Below, in pieces: positions 1 to 8,701 of a DNA stretch of 64,000 nucleotides. The first letter of the stretch is position 1; each line of letters starts with the position of its first letter. The stretch covers positions 62,001 through 126,000 of the forward strand of contig NZ_JAOEBG010000005.1 of assembly GCF_029836165.1 (NCBI RefSeq). The letters run 5' to 3'. The notes under the pieces were generated by a model. It worked only from the letters and a program-made list of their open reading frames with translations. It was not told the DNA's origin and ran no database searches. Position numbers and translations under genes: made by a program. This DNA is from Pseudomonas sp. GD04091 (GTDB lineage Bacteria; Pseudomonadota; Gammaproteobacteria; Pseudomonadales; Pseudomonadaceae).

Positions 1-79
1 GGTCGAGCATGGCGTGGCTTCCGTCGGGAGGGGGACGCCGCAGTGTGCAACGGCGCCTGGCCAGCCGACAATCGCCACA
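1..79. other. window edge, no complete gene
   Basis: This stretch lies downstream of cobM. A minus-strand ATG at 10-8 could begin a gene running off the left edge, but only three codons are visible. No function can be given. Confidence 0.2.
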
Positions 80-829
80 TCAGCCCGGGCGGTAGAGGTG
101 GGCGTGTCCGGCACGGTAGAGGGCGGATTCGGCAAACGGCGCGTCGCCCAGTACATGGCCGACGAGGATCAGCGCGGTGCGACGGAACCCCTTGTCCGCC
201 ACGCGCTCGATGATGTCCGCAAGGGTGCCCTTGACCCAGTCCTGATCCGGCCAGGTCGCCCGGTGGACCACGGCGATCGGGCAATCGGGCCCGTAGTGGG
301 GCAACAGCTGCGCGACGATGCGCTCCAGGTGCTTGACGCCCAGATGAATCGCCAGGGTGCTGCCGTGCCGGGCCAGGTCGGCCAGTTGCTCGCCGGGTGG
401 CATGGGCGAGCTGTCGCCATAGCGGGTCAGGATGACGGTCTGAGCGATGTCGGGCAGGGTCAGTTCGCAGCCCAGCAGCGCGGCGCTGGCCGCGGTGGCC
501 GTCACCCCGGGGATGATCTGGTGGTCGATGCCCAGTTCACGCAAATGGCGGATCTGTTCGCCAATGGCGCCGTAGAGGCTGGGGTCGCCACTGTGCACCC
601 GGGCGACATCCTCGCCGTTGGCATGGGCTTGGCGCATGGCCGCGACGATCTGCTCCAGATGCAGCTCGGCGCTGTTGATCACGGTATGTGCGCGGTGCCC
701 CTCCAGCACCGCGGGCGGGACCAGCGAACCGGCGTAGATGATCACCGGGCATTGCCGGATCAGGCGCTGGCCTTTGACCGTGATCAGTTCCGGGTCGCCG
801 GGGCCGGCACCGATGAAGTAGACCGTCAT
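80..829 (-). CDS. cobM: precorrin-4 C(11)-methyltransferase CobM
   Basis: SAM-dependent methyltransferase of aerobic cobalamin synthesis that methylates C-11 of precorrin-4 in the cytoplasm. The 249-aa product has the usual family length. It opens with the TP-methylase loop GAGPGDPELITVKG and carries the second family signature VHSGDPSLYGAIGEQ in the middle. The ATG at 829 was chosen because this N-terminus matches the family; the open frame extends further upstream but only into cobE sequence in another frame. It is the last visible gene of the leftward cbtB-cbtA-cobE-cobM operon, 26 bp after cobE, and so is expected to be under the cobalamin riboswitch upstream of cbtB. Identification is firm. 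Confidence 0.95.
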   Translation of the reverse strand: MTVYFIGAGPGDPELITVKGQRLIRQCPVIIYAGSLVPPAVLEGHRAHTVINSAELHLEQIVAAMRQAHANGEDVARVHSGDPSLYGAIGEQIRHLRELGIDHQIIPGVTATAASAALLGCELTLPDIAQTVILTRYGDSSPMPPGEQLADLARHGSTLAIHLGVKHLERIVAQLLPHYGPDCPIAVVHRATWPDQDWVKGTLADIIERVADKGFRRTALILVGHVLGDAPFAESALYRAGHAHLYRPG

Positions 830-855
830 TGGAGTTCCTTGCACAAAAGAGCGGA

Positions 856-1260
856 TTATTCGCCGATGGCCAGCGCCAGGGTAGCGCCACCCAGGACCTG
901 GCGGGGGACATGCAGGCGTGGCTGGCCGGATGCATGAGCGGCCAGGGCCAGCGCGGTGCTCTCGGCAACGCCCCAGCAGCCGGTCTGGGCGTAGGCGCTG
1001 GCCGAACGCAGGCTGAGCAGCGGTTCGAAGGTCAGCAGGTGCCCTGCATCGAAGCACATGAAGGGCACCCCGAGGCGCTCGGCCAGGGCCAGCAGGCCTG
1101 GTTCGCGGGCCTTGGGGGCGATACTGGCGATCGCCTGCAAGGCCGAAAGCGGCAGGTCATGGCTGGCGAGTGTCTGGCGCAGCAATACCGCCAAGGTTTC
1201 CACCGGGCAACCCCGGCGGCAGCCGAAGCCGGCATACAGCACCGGCGGATGCACAGGCAT
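856..1260 (-). CDS. cobE: cobalamin biosynthesis protein CobE (CbiG C-terminal type)
   Basis: A 134-aa protein matching the CobE/CbiG C-terminal domain family, which acts in corrin ring contraction steps. Visible family features are the N-terminal YAGFGCRRG motif, a middle segment IASIAPKAREPGLLALAERL and a C-terminal GVAESTALALAA stretch. In CbiG this domain is fused to the lactonase domain; here it stands alone, as in the aerobic pathway of pseudomonads. The ATG at 1260 overlaps the TGA of cbtA (ATGA), indicating translational coupling. The precise biochemical role of stand-alone CobE is poorly defined. Confidence 0.9.
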   Translation of the reverse strand: MPVHPPVLYAGFGCRRGCPVETLAVLLRQTLASHDLPLSALQAIASIAPKAREPGLLALAERLGVPFMCFDAGHLLTFEPLLSLRSASAYAQTGCWGVAESTALALAAHASGQPRLHVPRQVLGGATLALAIGE

Positions 1261-1955
1261 CAGGCCTGGCTGGAGCGGCGATACAGCCAGGCGCTGAGCA
1301 AGCCCAGGGCCAGCCAGAACGCGGCGTTGGTCAACCAGGACGCGATCTTGAATTGAGTCGCCAGTGCTTGCGGGGCCACGCTTTCGTGCACGGCAGGCTG
1401 CGGTGCGCCGATCAGGTGTGGAATCACCAGCAGGGCCGCGCCAAGCGCCTTGAGCAGCCAGTGCCGGGCGAACACCAGCAGGGCCAGGCCGGCCGCCGTG
1501 GCGGCGGCGGTGCCGATCCACCAGGTCTGGCGTTGGCCCAGGTCGGCAGCGGCGGTGCCGGGCAGTTCCGGCGGCAGCCCGAGTGTCGGCGCCAGGCAGA
1601 ACACGGCGAAGCCGGCCAGGCCCCAGAGCGCGCCGGTAGTGACGCGGCCAGGTTCACGCAGGCTGTAGAGCGCGGCGAGGATCAGCGCGAAGCCCACCGC
1701 GACCACCAGGTTGCCACCCGTGGTGGACAGCACGCGCTGCCAGCCGTCCTCCGGGGCCCAGGCCTCGGCACTGTGTTCGTGTTCATGGGGCGTGGCGTTT
1801 TCGCCATGTTCGTGATGTTCGGCGGCAGGGGCCGCGCTTTCATAGGTTTCCGCCTGGAGAATCAGCGGCGCCACCCAGAAACTCTGCAACAAGGTCAGCA
1901 ACAGGGCCGCGAGCAGCCCGCTGAAGCCCGCGGTGCGGGCGATACGCGTGATCAT
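1260..1955 (-). CDS. cbtA: cobalt transporter subunit CbtA
   Basis: A 231-aa inner-membrane protein with about five hydrophobic segments: an N-terminal helix and four more over residues 80-225. The loop after the first helix is His/Glu rich (AAEHHEHGENATPHEHEH), a plausible cobalt-capturing segment on the periplasmic side. Family length and the CbtB-CbtA order agree with the predicted B12-regulated cobalt uptake system described by comparative genomics. It lies 10 bp after cbtB and overlaps cobE by 3 bp. Regulation is by the upstream cobalamin riboswitch. The transport role is inferred from the family. Confidence 0.93.
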   Translation of the reverse strand: MITRIARTAGFSGLLAALLLTLLQSFWVAPLILQAETYESAAPAAEHHEHGENATPHEHEHSAEAWAPEDGWQRVLSTTGGNLVVAVGFALILAALYSLREPGRVTTGALWGLAGFAVFCLAPTLGLPPELPGTAAADLGQRQTWWIGTAAATAAGLALLVFARHWLLKALGAALLVIPHLIGAPQPAVHESVAPQALATQFKIASWLTNAAFWLALGLLSAWLYRRSSQA

Positions 1956-1965
1956 GCGGGTCTAC

Positions 1966-2151
1966 TCAGTGGCAAGGGAAGGCGGCGCTGTGGCGGGTGT
2001 CGTGGGCGGCGTTGTGCACCGCCTCGATGTGCGAGAAACCGGCGAAGTACACCAGGCAAAGGCCCAGCAGGCTGGCGCCCACGGCGACGATCATGCGCTG
2101 GCTGAGAGTGACGGGGGTAGTGACGCTGTGTTTGGCGCTGGTGTAGGGCAT
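1966..2151 (-). CDS. cbtB: cobalt transporter subunit CbtB
   Basis: A 61-aa protein with one transmembrane helix (about residues 20-42). Its C-terminal tail holds several histidines (HIEAVHNAAHDTRHSAAFPCH region), the hallmark of CbtB, and these probably bind cobalt. It is the first gene after the leftward cobalamin riboswitch and is followed 10 bp later by cbtA. Its small size is normal for the family. Confidence 0.92.
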   Translation of the reverse strand: MPYTSAKHSVTTPVTLSQRMIVAVGASLLGLCLVYFAGFSHIEAVHNAAHDTRHSAAFPCH

Positions 2152-2263
2152 GACGCGTTCCTCTGCTGCTTCTTATGGCAACGGGCAAGCGCGACGCTCC
2201 AGGGCGCGATTCGCCCTGGAAATACGACAGCGCCCGCCCACCGCGGGGTGTTCATCCGCGCGT

Positions 2264-2457
2264 CAGGCCGGTCTCCGGGCTGGCGAGGCTGGAGCGGGGC
2301 TCCATCGAGGCCGTCACCTTCCCATGCCGATGCATTGGCACAGTGGTCTGGACGTCTCTCTCGCTTACCGTTGCGGGGGCAGCACCGGCTTTGTCCGCAC
2401 GCTGTTGAAGAGGCGTGACGCACCGGTTTCCCGTTTCACCCCCATAGGGGGCACCTG
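2264..2457 (-). ncRNA. cobalamin riboswitch (leftward, cbtB operon)
   Basis: Read on the minus strand, the segment shows the conserved cobalamin aptamer blocks in order: GGTGCC start, GAAACGGGAAACCGGTGCG, the B12-box-like core GCCGGTGCTGCCCCCGCAAC followed by GGTAAGCGAG, CACTGTG, GGCATGGGAAGG, and the closing CCCGGAGACCGGCCTG. It lies about 110 bp upstream of cbtB. High adenosylcobalamin is expected to switch off cobalt uptake and cobE/cobM. Confidence 0.93.
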
Positions 2458-2493
2458 AACGCAATGCGCTAGCAAATCATGGGGCACGGCTTG

Positions 2494-2540
2494 CGTCAAT
2501 CGCGGCGGCGGTTGACCGCAAAGCGGGCACTGCGTAGCCT
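2494..2540. promoter_or_regulatory. divergent sigma-70-type promoters between the two riboswitches
   Basis: Two -35 boxes stand head to head: TTGACC at 2512-2517 (plus) and TTGACG at 2499-2494 (minus). The plus promoter has TAGCCT at 2535-2540 after a 17-bp spacer, which places its start near the first base of the plus riboswitch. The minus -10 box is weaker (TTTGCT, 17-bp spacing). Confidence 0.5.
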
Positions 2541-2550
2541 TGCCGCTTCG

Positions 2551-2725
2551 AGGTTCTCCAGCCCAGGCTGGAGCTAAGACGGGAACGCGGTACAAGCCGC
2601 GGCTGCCCCCGCAACTGTAGGCACTGAAGGGTTCGGCACAGCCACTGCGCAGGCGCGCGGGAAGGCGTCGGGCCTCCGGCAGCGATGCCGGAACGGTGCA
2701 AGCCAGGAGACCTGCCTCGTGACGT
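2551..2725 (+). ncRNA. cobalamin riboswitch (rightward, cobW operon)
   Basis: Conserved blocks appear in order: AGGTTCTCC start, AAGACGGGAACGCGGT, the core GCTGCCCCCGCAACTGTAG, GCCACTGCGC, GCGGGAAGGCG, and the closing AGCCAGGAGACCTGCC. It precedes cobW by about 110 bp. Ligand binding should reduce expression of cobW-cobN-chlID. Confidence 0.93.
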
Positions 2726-2833
2726 TTTCGACTTTCAACCGGGCGGGGTGATCCGGTGGCGAACGCGCCCGGCCGGCCTGGTCGCGGCTGTCGTCCTGCA
2801 TGCCCGCGCCATTGCTGCCAAGGGCATCGCGAC

Positions 2834-3901
2834 ATGAAAACACTGGCCAAGCTTCCCGTCACCATCGTCACCGGCTTCCTCGGCTCGGGCAAGACCACCT
2901 TGCTGCGCCACATGCTCGACAACGCCCAGGGCCGCCGTATCGCGGTGATCGTCAATGAATTCGGCGAACTGGGCATCGACGGCGAGATCCTCAAGCAGTG
3001 CAGCATCGGTTGCACCGAGGAAGAGGCCAACGGCCGCGTCTATGAACTGGCCAACGGCTGCCTGTGCTGCACCGTGCAGGAAGAATTCTTCCCGGTCATG
3101 CGCGAGCTGGTGGCCCGTCGCGGCGATCTCGAGCACATCCTCATCGAAACCAGCGGCCTGGCGCTGCCCAAGCCGCTGGTACAGGCTTTCCAGTGGCCGG
3201 AAATCCGCAATGCCTGCACCGTCGACGCGGTGATCACCGTGGTCGACAGCCCGGCTGTGGCTGCCGGCACCTTCGCCGCCTACCCGGACCAGGTCGACGC
3301 CCAGCGCAAGCTTGACCCCAACCTCGACCACGAGTCGCCTCTGCATGAATTGTTCGCCGACCAGCTGGCCAGCGCCGACCTGGTGGTGCTGAACAAGGCT
3401 GACCTGATCGATGCCGAGGGCCTGGCCAAGGTTCGCGCCGAAGTCGCCGAAGAACTGCCGCCGGCGGTCAAGGTGATCGAGGCGAGTAGCGGCCGCCTGC
3501 CACTGGAGGTGTTGCTGGGCGTGGGTGCCGAGTCCGAGGCGCATATCGACGGCCGTCGCACCCATCACGATTCGCACCACGACGGCGATGACCACGACGA
3601 TCACGACCACGACGCCTTCGACTCGATCTCCATCGATTTGCCCGAAGCCGATGAACGCCTGCTGCTCGATGCCCTGACGCAGTTGGTCACCGAGTTCGGC
3701 ATCCTGCGCGCCAAGGGCTTCGCGGCCATCCCCGGCAAGCCGATGCGCCTGCTGATTCAGGGGGTGGGGACGCGCTTCGACAAGCACTTCGACCGCGCCT
3801 GGCGCAACCAGGAGCCGCGCATCACCCGTCTGGTGCTGATCGGTCAGGATCTCGACGCCGCTCAATTGGAAGCACGCCTGCGCCAGGCCCTGGGCGCCTG
3901 A
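2834..3901 (+). CDS. cobW: cobalamin biosynthesis GTPase CobW
   Basis: A 355-aa G3E-family GTPase (COG0523), proposed to deliver cobalt to the CobN chelatase. It has Walker A GFLGSGKTT (residues 14-22), the metal-binding CXCC motif GCLCC (75-79), the NKAD guanine motif, and a His/Asp-rich loop with HHDSHHDGDDHDDHDHD before the C-terminal CobW_C domain. The start at 2834 is the ATG that puts GFLGSGKT near the N-terminus; the upstream open frame lies in the riboswitch leader. It is the first gene of the rightward operon, 3 bp before cobN. Confidence 0.95.
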   Translation: MKTLAKLPVTIVTGFLGSGKTTLLRHMLDNAQGRRIAVIVNEFGELGIDGEILKQCSIGCTEEEANGRVYELANGCLCCTVQEEFFPVMRELVARRGDLEHILIETSGLALPKPLVQAFQWPEIRNACTVDAVITVVDSPAVAAGTFAAYPDQVDAQRKLDPNLDHESPLHELFADQLASADLVVLNKADLIDAEGLAKVRAEVAEELPPAVKVIEASSGRLPLEVLLGVGAESEAHIDGRRTHHDSHHDGDDHDDHDHDAFDSISIDLPEADERLLLDALTQLVTEFGILRAKGFAAIPGKPMRLLIQGVGTRFDKHFDRAWRNQEPRITRLVLIGQDLDAAQLEARLRQALGA

Positions 3902-3904
3902 CCC

Positions 3905-6900
3905 ATGCACCTGCTGCGGACCCAGCCCGGCGGCTTCGTGCCGGACGACAGCATCGCCGATCTCGGCCAGACCCCGGCCGAGCTGGTGATCCTCTGCAGC
4001 GGCGATTCGCACCTGGCGCTGCTCGCCGAAACCGCTGAGCAGCTGCCGGACGATTTTCCCAGCCTGCGCCTGGCCAACCCCATGCAGGTGCAGAACCACG
4101 CCTCGGTCGACCTCTATATGGACGAGGTGCTGCGCCATGCGAAGGTGATCCTGGTGTCGCTACATGGCGGCGTGGGCTACTGGCGTTACGGCGTCGAACA
4201 GCTCGTCGAGCTGGCCAGCGCAGGTGTGCAGCTGATCCTGGTGCCCGGCGACGATCGCCCCGACCCTGAACTGACCGGCCTGGGCACGGTGCGCGGCGAG
4301 CAGGCCGAGCGGCTCTGGCACTACCTGCGCCAGGGCGGCAAGGGCAATGCGCTGAACCTGTTCAACTGCCTGGCCAGCCAGTGGCTGGGGCGCGACTACG
4401 CCTGGGACGAGCCGCAGCCTTTGCCGCGTACCGCCGTGTACCACCCGAGCAAGGCCAGCGCGGAGCTCGAGGACTGGTACCCCGAGTGGCAGCCTGAATG
4501 GCCGGTGGCACCGTTGCTGTTCTACCGCTCGCACCTGCAGGCGGCCAACACCGCGTTCATCGATGCGTTCTGCCAGCGTCTGCAGGCTTGCGGCTTGAAC
4601 CCGTTGCCGATCGCCGTGGCCAGCCTCAAGGAGCGCGCCTGCCTCGACCAGGTCGAGGACTGGCTCGACCAGGTGCAGGCCGAAGTGGTGATCAACACCA
4701 CAGGATTCGCCCTGTCCAGCCCGGAGCAGCCCAACCTGCGCCCCCTGCGCCGCGACGTGCCGGTGCTGCAGGCGATCTGCGCCCAGGACAACCAGCCCGC
4801 CTGGGAACAGAGCGAACAGGGCCTCGGCGCCCGCGACCTGGCCATGCACATCGCCTTGCCGGAGCTCGACGGACGCATCATCACCCGGCCGGTGAGCTTC
4901 AAGGACCTGGCCTGGCGCAGCGAGCGCAGCCAGTCCGACGTGGTCTGCTACCGTGCCCATCCCGAGCGCATGGACTTCGTCGCCGAGCTCGCGCGGCGCT
5001 GGGTGGTGCTGGCACGCCTGGACAACCAGGAAAAACGCGTGGCCCTGGTACTGGCCAACTACCCGACCCGCGATGGGCGTATCGGCAATGGTGTCGGCCT
5101 GGATACCCCCGGCGCGGCGCTCAACATTCTCCAGGCGCTGCAGGCGCAGGGCTATCCGGTGGCCGGCTTGCCTGACAGTGGCACCGAGCTGATTCATCAG
5201 TTGCTTGGCGGGGTCACCAACGATCTCGACCACCTCGACCAGCGCCCCTGTGCCCAGAGCCTGAGCCTGGCGGACTATCACGCGGCGTTCGCCGAGCTTC
5301 CCGAGGCCAACCAGCGCGCGGTGCTGGCGCGTTGGGGCGCGCCGGAGCAGGACCCGATGCACCGCGGCGGACGGATGATGGTGGCGGGCTTGCGTTACGG
5401 CCTGACCTTCGTCGGCATCCAGCCGGCGCGGGGTTACCAGGTCGACCACAGCGCGGTGTATCACGACCCTGATCTGGTGCCCCCGCACGGCTACCTGGCG
5501 TTCCACTTCTGGCTGCGCAACGGCTATGGCGCCGATGCGCTGATCCATGTCGGCAAGCACGGCAACCTGGAGTGGCTGCCCGGCAAGGGCGTCGGTTTGT
5601 CCCGCGAGTGCTGGCCGGACGCGCTGCTCGGACCGCTGCCGAACATCTATCCCTTCATCGTCAACGACCCGGGCGAGGGCGCCCAGGCCAAGCGCCGCAC
5701 CCAGGCGGTGATCATCGACCACCTGATGCCGCCGCTGACCCGCGCCGAAACCTATGGCCCGCTGCGTCATCTGGAACAACTGGCGGACGAGTTCTACGAA
5801 GCGCAGTTGCTCGACCCGCGTCGGGCCCGGGAGCTGCAGCGCGACATTCTCGAACTGGTCAAGGCCAACCACATCGACCGTGAACTGCAGCTCGAGGGCC
5901 AGCTGGACGACGCCGCCGTCTGGTTGCCGCGGCTGGACACCTATCTGTGCGACCTCAAGGAGTCGCAGATCCGTGACGGCCTGCATGTGTTCGGCCAGTC
6001 GCCCGAAGGGCGGCTGCGCAGCGATACGCTGTTGGCTCTGCTACGTGTCGAGCGGGGCGACGGCAAGGGTGGCAACGCCAGCCTGATCCGCGTCCTGTCC
6101 AGGGCGTTCGGGCTGGGCTTCGATCCGCTCGATTGTGACCTCGGGCAGGCCTGGCACGGGCCGCGGCCGACACTGCTCGAAGACCAGGCAGAGGGGCTGT
6201 GGCGCACCATGGGCGACACCCGCGAGCGCCTTGAGCAGTTGGCCCTGGCGCTGATCGAGCAGGCGCTGGAAGGCAATCTCACCTTGCCTGGCGAGATCGC
6301 GTGGCAGCCCGTGCGGGAGGTGCTGCAGGCGCTGGTCGAGCAGGTTGCCCCGCGCCTGGACGCTTGCGGCGCCGCCGAGACCGACGGCCTGCTGGCGGCC
6401 CTGGCCGGGCGCTTCGTGCCGGCCGGGCCCAGTGGCGCGCCCAGCCGTGGGCGCCTGGACGTGCTGCCCACCGGGCGTAATTTCTATACCGTCGATGTGC
6501 GCAACCTGCCCACCACCACCGCCTGGCGCCTGGGTTTCGCGTCGGCCAACCTGATCCTCGAGCGCCATCTGCAGGACCACGGCGACCATCTGCGTCAGCT
6601 GGGCCTTTCGGTGTGGGGCACGGCGACCATGCGCACCGGCGGCGATGACATCGCTCAGGCCATGGCGCTGATGGGCGTGCGCCCGGTGTGGGCCAGTGGC
6701 AGCCAGCGGGTCGACGATTTCGAGATCCTGCCGCTGAGCTTGCTTGACCGCCCTCGGGTAGACGTGACATTGCGTGTGTCCGGCTTCTTCCGTGACGCGT
6801 TCGGCAACCTCATCCGCCTGTTCGACGCCGCCGTGCAGGCAGTGGCGGCGCTGGATGAACCGGACGACCTCAACCCGCTGGCCGCCCGGGTGCGGACCGA

Positions 6901-7666
6901 GCGCGAAACACTCGTGCGTGAAGGCATGGACGCCGAGCAGGCCTCGCGCCAGGCGGGCTGGCGGGTATTCGGTGCCAAGCCGGGCGCATACGGTGCCGGC
7001 GTGCAGAACGCCATTGATGGGCGTCTCTGGCACAGCCGTGACGACCTTGCGCAGGTCTACCTCAATCACGGCGGCTATGCCTATGGCGCCCAGGACGAAG
7101 GCACCCCGGCCCGTGACCGTTTCGCCCACCGGCTCAGCCAGGTGCAAGCGGTGCTGCAGAACCAGGACAATCACGAGCACGACCTGCTCGATTCCAACGA
7201 CTACTATCAGTTCCAGGGGGGCATGCTCGCCGCCGCCGAGACGCTGGCCGGTGCGCCGAGGGCGAGCTACCACGGCGACCATAGCCAGGCCGACCGGCCG
7301 CGTATCCGTACCTTGAAGGAAGAGCTGAACCGGGTGATTCGTGCCCGTGCCCTCAACCCCAAGTGGATCGACGGCGCCAAGCGCCACGGCTATAAAGGTG
7401 CCTTCGAACTGGCGGCGACGGTCGACAACCTGTTTGCCTTCGACGCCACCACGCACCTGATCGACGACCACCATTACCAGGCCCTGGCCGATGCCTACGT
7501 GCTCGACCCGGCCACCCGCGATTTTCTGCGCGAGCATAATCCCGAAGCCTTGCGCGACCTCACCGAGCGTCTGCTGGAAGCCCAGCAGCGTGGCCTGTGG
7601 CAAGATCCGGGCGACTACCGCGACAGCCTCGAGCAGCAGTTGCTCGAAGGCGAGGAAGACAGTTGA
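3905..7666 (+). CDS. cobN: cobaltochelatase large subunit CobN
   Basis: A 1253-aa large subunit of the aerobic ATP-dependent cobaltochelatase, which binds hydrogenobyrinic acid a,c-diamide and inserts Co(II). Full family length. Typical CobN/ChlH segments are present, including HVGKHGNLEWLPGKGVGLS, GRNFYTVDVRNLPTTTAW and a C-terminal QFQGGMLAAAETL region. It starts 3 bp after cobW and ends 2 bp before chlI, so the three are one transcription unit under the cobalamin riboswitch. The partner subunits here are ChlI/ChlD type, not CobS/CobT. Confidence 0.97.
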   Translation: MHLLRTQPGGFVPDDSIADLGQTPAELVILCSGDSHLALLAETAEQLPDDFPSLRLANPMQVQNHASVDLYMDEVLRHAKVILVSLHGGVGYWRYGVEQLVELASAGVQLILVPGDDRPDPELTGLGTVRGEQAERLWHYLRQGGKGNALNLFNCLASQWLGRDYAWDEPQPLPRTAVYHPSKASAELEDWYPEWQPEWPVAPLLFYRSHLQAANTAFIDAFCQRLQACGLNPLPIAVASLKERACLDQVEDWLDQVQAEVVINTTGFALSSPEQPNLRPLRRDVPVLQAICAQDNQPAWEQSEQGLGARDLAMHIALPELDGRIITRPVSFKDLAWRSERSQSDVVCYRAHPERMDFVAELARRWVVLARLDNQEKRVALVLANYPTRDGRIGNGVGLDTPGAALNILQALQAQGYPVAGLPDSGTELIHQLLGGVTNDLDHLDQRPCAQSLSLADYHAAFAELPEANQRAVLARWGAPEQDPMHRGGRMMVAGLRYGLTFVGIQPARGYQVDHSAVYHDPDLVPPHGYLAFHFWLRNGYGADALIHVGKHGNLEWLPGKGVGLSRECWPDALLGPLPNIYPFIVNDPGEGAQAKRRTQAVIIDHLMPPLTRAETYGPLRHLEQLADEFYEAQLLDPRRARELQRDILELVKANHIDRELQLEGQLDDAAVWLPRLDTYLCDLKESQIRDGLHVFGQSPEGRLRSDTLLALLRVERGDGKGGNASLIRVLSRAFGLGFDPLDCDLGQAWHGPRPTLLEDQAEGLWRTMGDTRERLEQLALALIEQALEGNLTLPGEIAWQPVREVLQALVEQVAPRLDACGAAETDGLLAALAGRFVPAGPSGAPSRGRLDVLPTGRNFYTVDVRNLPTTTAWRLGFASANLILERHLQDHGDHLRQLGLSVWGTATMRTGGDDIAQAMALMGVRPVWASGSQRVDDFEILPLSLLDRPRVDVTLRVSGFFRDAFGNLIRLFDAAVQAVAALDEPDDLNPLAARVRTERETLVREGMDAEQASRQAGWRVFGAKPGAYGAGVQNAIDGRLWHSRDDLAQVYLNHGGYAYGAQDEGTPARDRFAHRLSQVQAVLQNQDNHEHDLLDSNDYYQFQGGMLAAAETLAGAPRASYHGDHSQADRPRIRTLKEELNRVIRARALNPKWIDGAKRHGYKGAFELAATVDNLFAFDATTHLIDDHHYQALADAYVLDPATRDFLREHNPEALRDLTERLLEAQQRGLWQDPGDYRDSLEQQLLEGEEDS

Positions 7667-7668
7667 AC

Positions 7669-8667
7669 ATGAGTGAACCCGTGCAATTCCCGCTGGCCGC
7701 CGTGGTCGGCGCCGACGATCTCAAGCTGGCCCTGTGCCTGGCCGCGATCGACCCGAAGATCGGTGGCGTGCTGATCGAGGGCCCGCGCGGCATGGCCAAG
7801 AGCACCCTGGCCCGAGGGTTGGCCGATCTGCTCGGCGATGGCCCGTTCGTCACCTTGCCGCTGGGCGCCACCGAGGAGCGCCTGGTCGGCACGCTGGACC
7901 TGGATGCGGCGCTGGGGCTGGGCCAGGCGCGCTTTTCGCCTGGCGTGCTGGCCCATGCCGACGGTGGTGTGCTCTATGTCGACGAGGTCAACCTGTTGCC
8001 CGATCCGCTGGTCGACCTGCTGTTGGACGTGGCCGCCAGCGGGACCAATCGCGTCGAGCGCGACGGCATCTCTCATCGCCATCCCGCGCGGTTCGTGCTG
8101 ATCGGCACCATGAACCCGGAAGAGGGCGAGTTGCGCCCGCAGCTGCTCGACCGCTTCGGCCTGAATGTCGCTCTCGAGGGGCTGCCGGCCCCCGATGCGC
8201 GCCAGCAGATCATTCGCCGCAGGCTGGCGTTCGATACCGATCCCGCGGCGTTTTGTGCCCAGTGGGCCACGGAGCAGGCGGCATTGCGCGAGCGCTGCCG
8301 CGTAGCCCGGGAGCGCCTGGCGTCGATCGTCCTGGATGATCGGGCCCTGGCCTGGATCACCGAACGTTGTTTCGCCGCCGGGGTCGATGGCGTGCGTGCC
8401 GACCTGGTCTGGTTGCGCGCCGCCCGTGCCCATGCCGCCTGGCGCGGCAATGCCGTCATCGAGGAGGCGGATGTCGAGGCCGTCGCCGAGTTCGCCTTGC
8501 GCCATCGTCGCCGTTCGGATGCCCCGCAGCCCCATGCCGCTGCGCAGGCAGAGCAGTCCACCCCGCAGCAGCACCAGGGCGGGCAGGGTGACTGGGGCGC
8601 CTTGCCGCCACAAGCGATGACCAGCGGTCCTCGTCGCGAGGTGCCGAACTGGGCAAAAAAGCCCTGA
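7669..8667 (+). CDS. chlI: cobalt/magnesium chelatase AAA+ small subunit (ChlI type), zero-frame product
   Basis: A 332-aa AAA+ ATPase subunit powering cobalt insertion by CobN. It has Walker A GPRGMAKST (about residues 38-46), Walker B VLYVDEVNLL (about 100-109), the Sensor 1 region IGTMNPEEGELRPQLLDRFG (about 145-164), and a C-terminal helical lid. The last 45 residues are a Pro/Gln-rich linker of the kind found between the I-like and vWA domains of ChlD. The ATG at 7669 lies 2 bp after cobN. The gene ends AAA AAG CCC TGA, where A AAA AAG is a slippery site; a -1 shift continues into the vWA domain downstream. This product is therefore probably the termination product of a single chlD-like gene. 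Confidence 0.9.
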   Translation: MSEPVQFPLAAVVGADDLKLALCLAAIDPKIGGVLIEGPRGMAKSTLARGLADLLGDGPFVTLPLGATEERLVGTLDLDAALGLGQARFSPGVLAHADGGVLYVDEVNLLPDPLVDLLLDVAASGTNRVERDGISHRHPARFVLIGTMNPEEGELRPQLLDRFGLNVALEGLPAPDARQQIIRRRLAFDTDPAAFCAQWATEQAALRERCRVARERLASIVLDDRALAWITERCFAAGVDGVRADLVWLRAARAHAAWRGNAVIEEADVEAVAEFALRHRRRSDAPQPHAAAQAEQSTPQQHQGGQGDWGALPPQAMTSGPRREVPNWAKKP

Positions 8668-8701
8668 GCATCCGCGCACGCAACGCCCAGGCGACGGATG
8701 C
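8636..8701 (+). promoter_or_regulatory. -1 programmed ribosomal frameshift cassette
   Basis: It has three parts. A Shine-Dalgarno-like GAGGTG (8638-8643) sits 11 nt before the slippery heptamer A AAA AAG (8655-8661, read GCA AAA AAG in the zero frame). A 6-nt spacer containing the zero-frame TGA follows. A stem GCATCCG (8668-8674) / CGGATGC (8695-8701) is extended by CGC/GCG across one bulged A. Composition and spacing match the E. coli dnaX signal. The -1 frame is open from 8592 to 9335. Confidence 0.85.
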
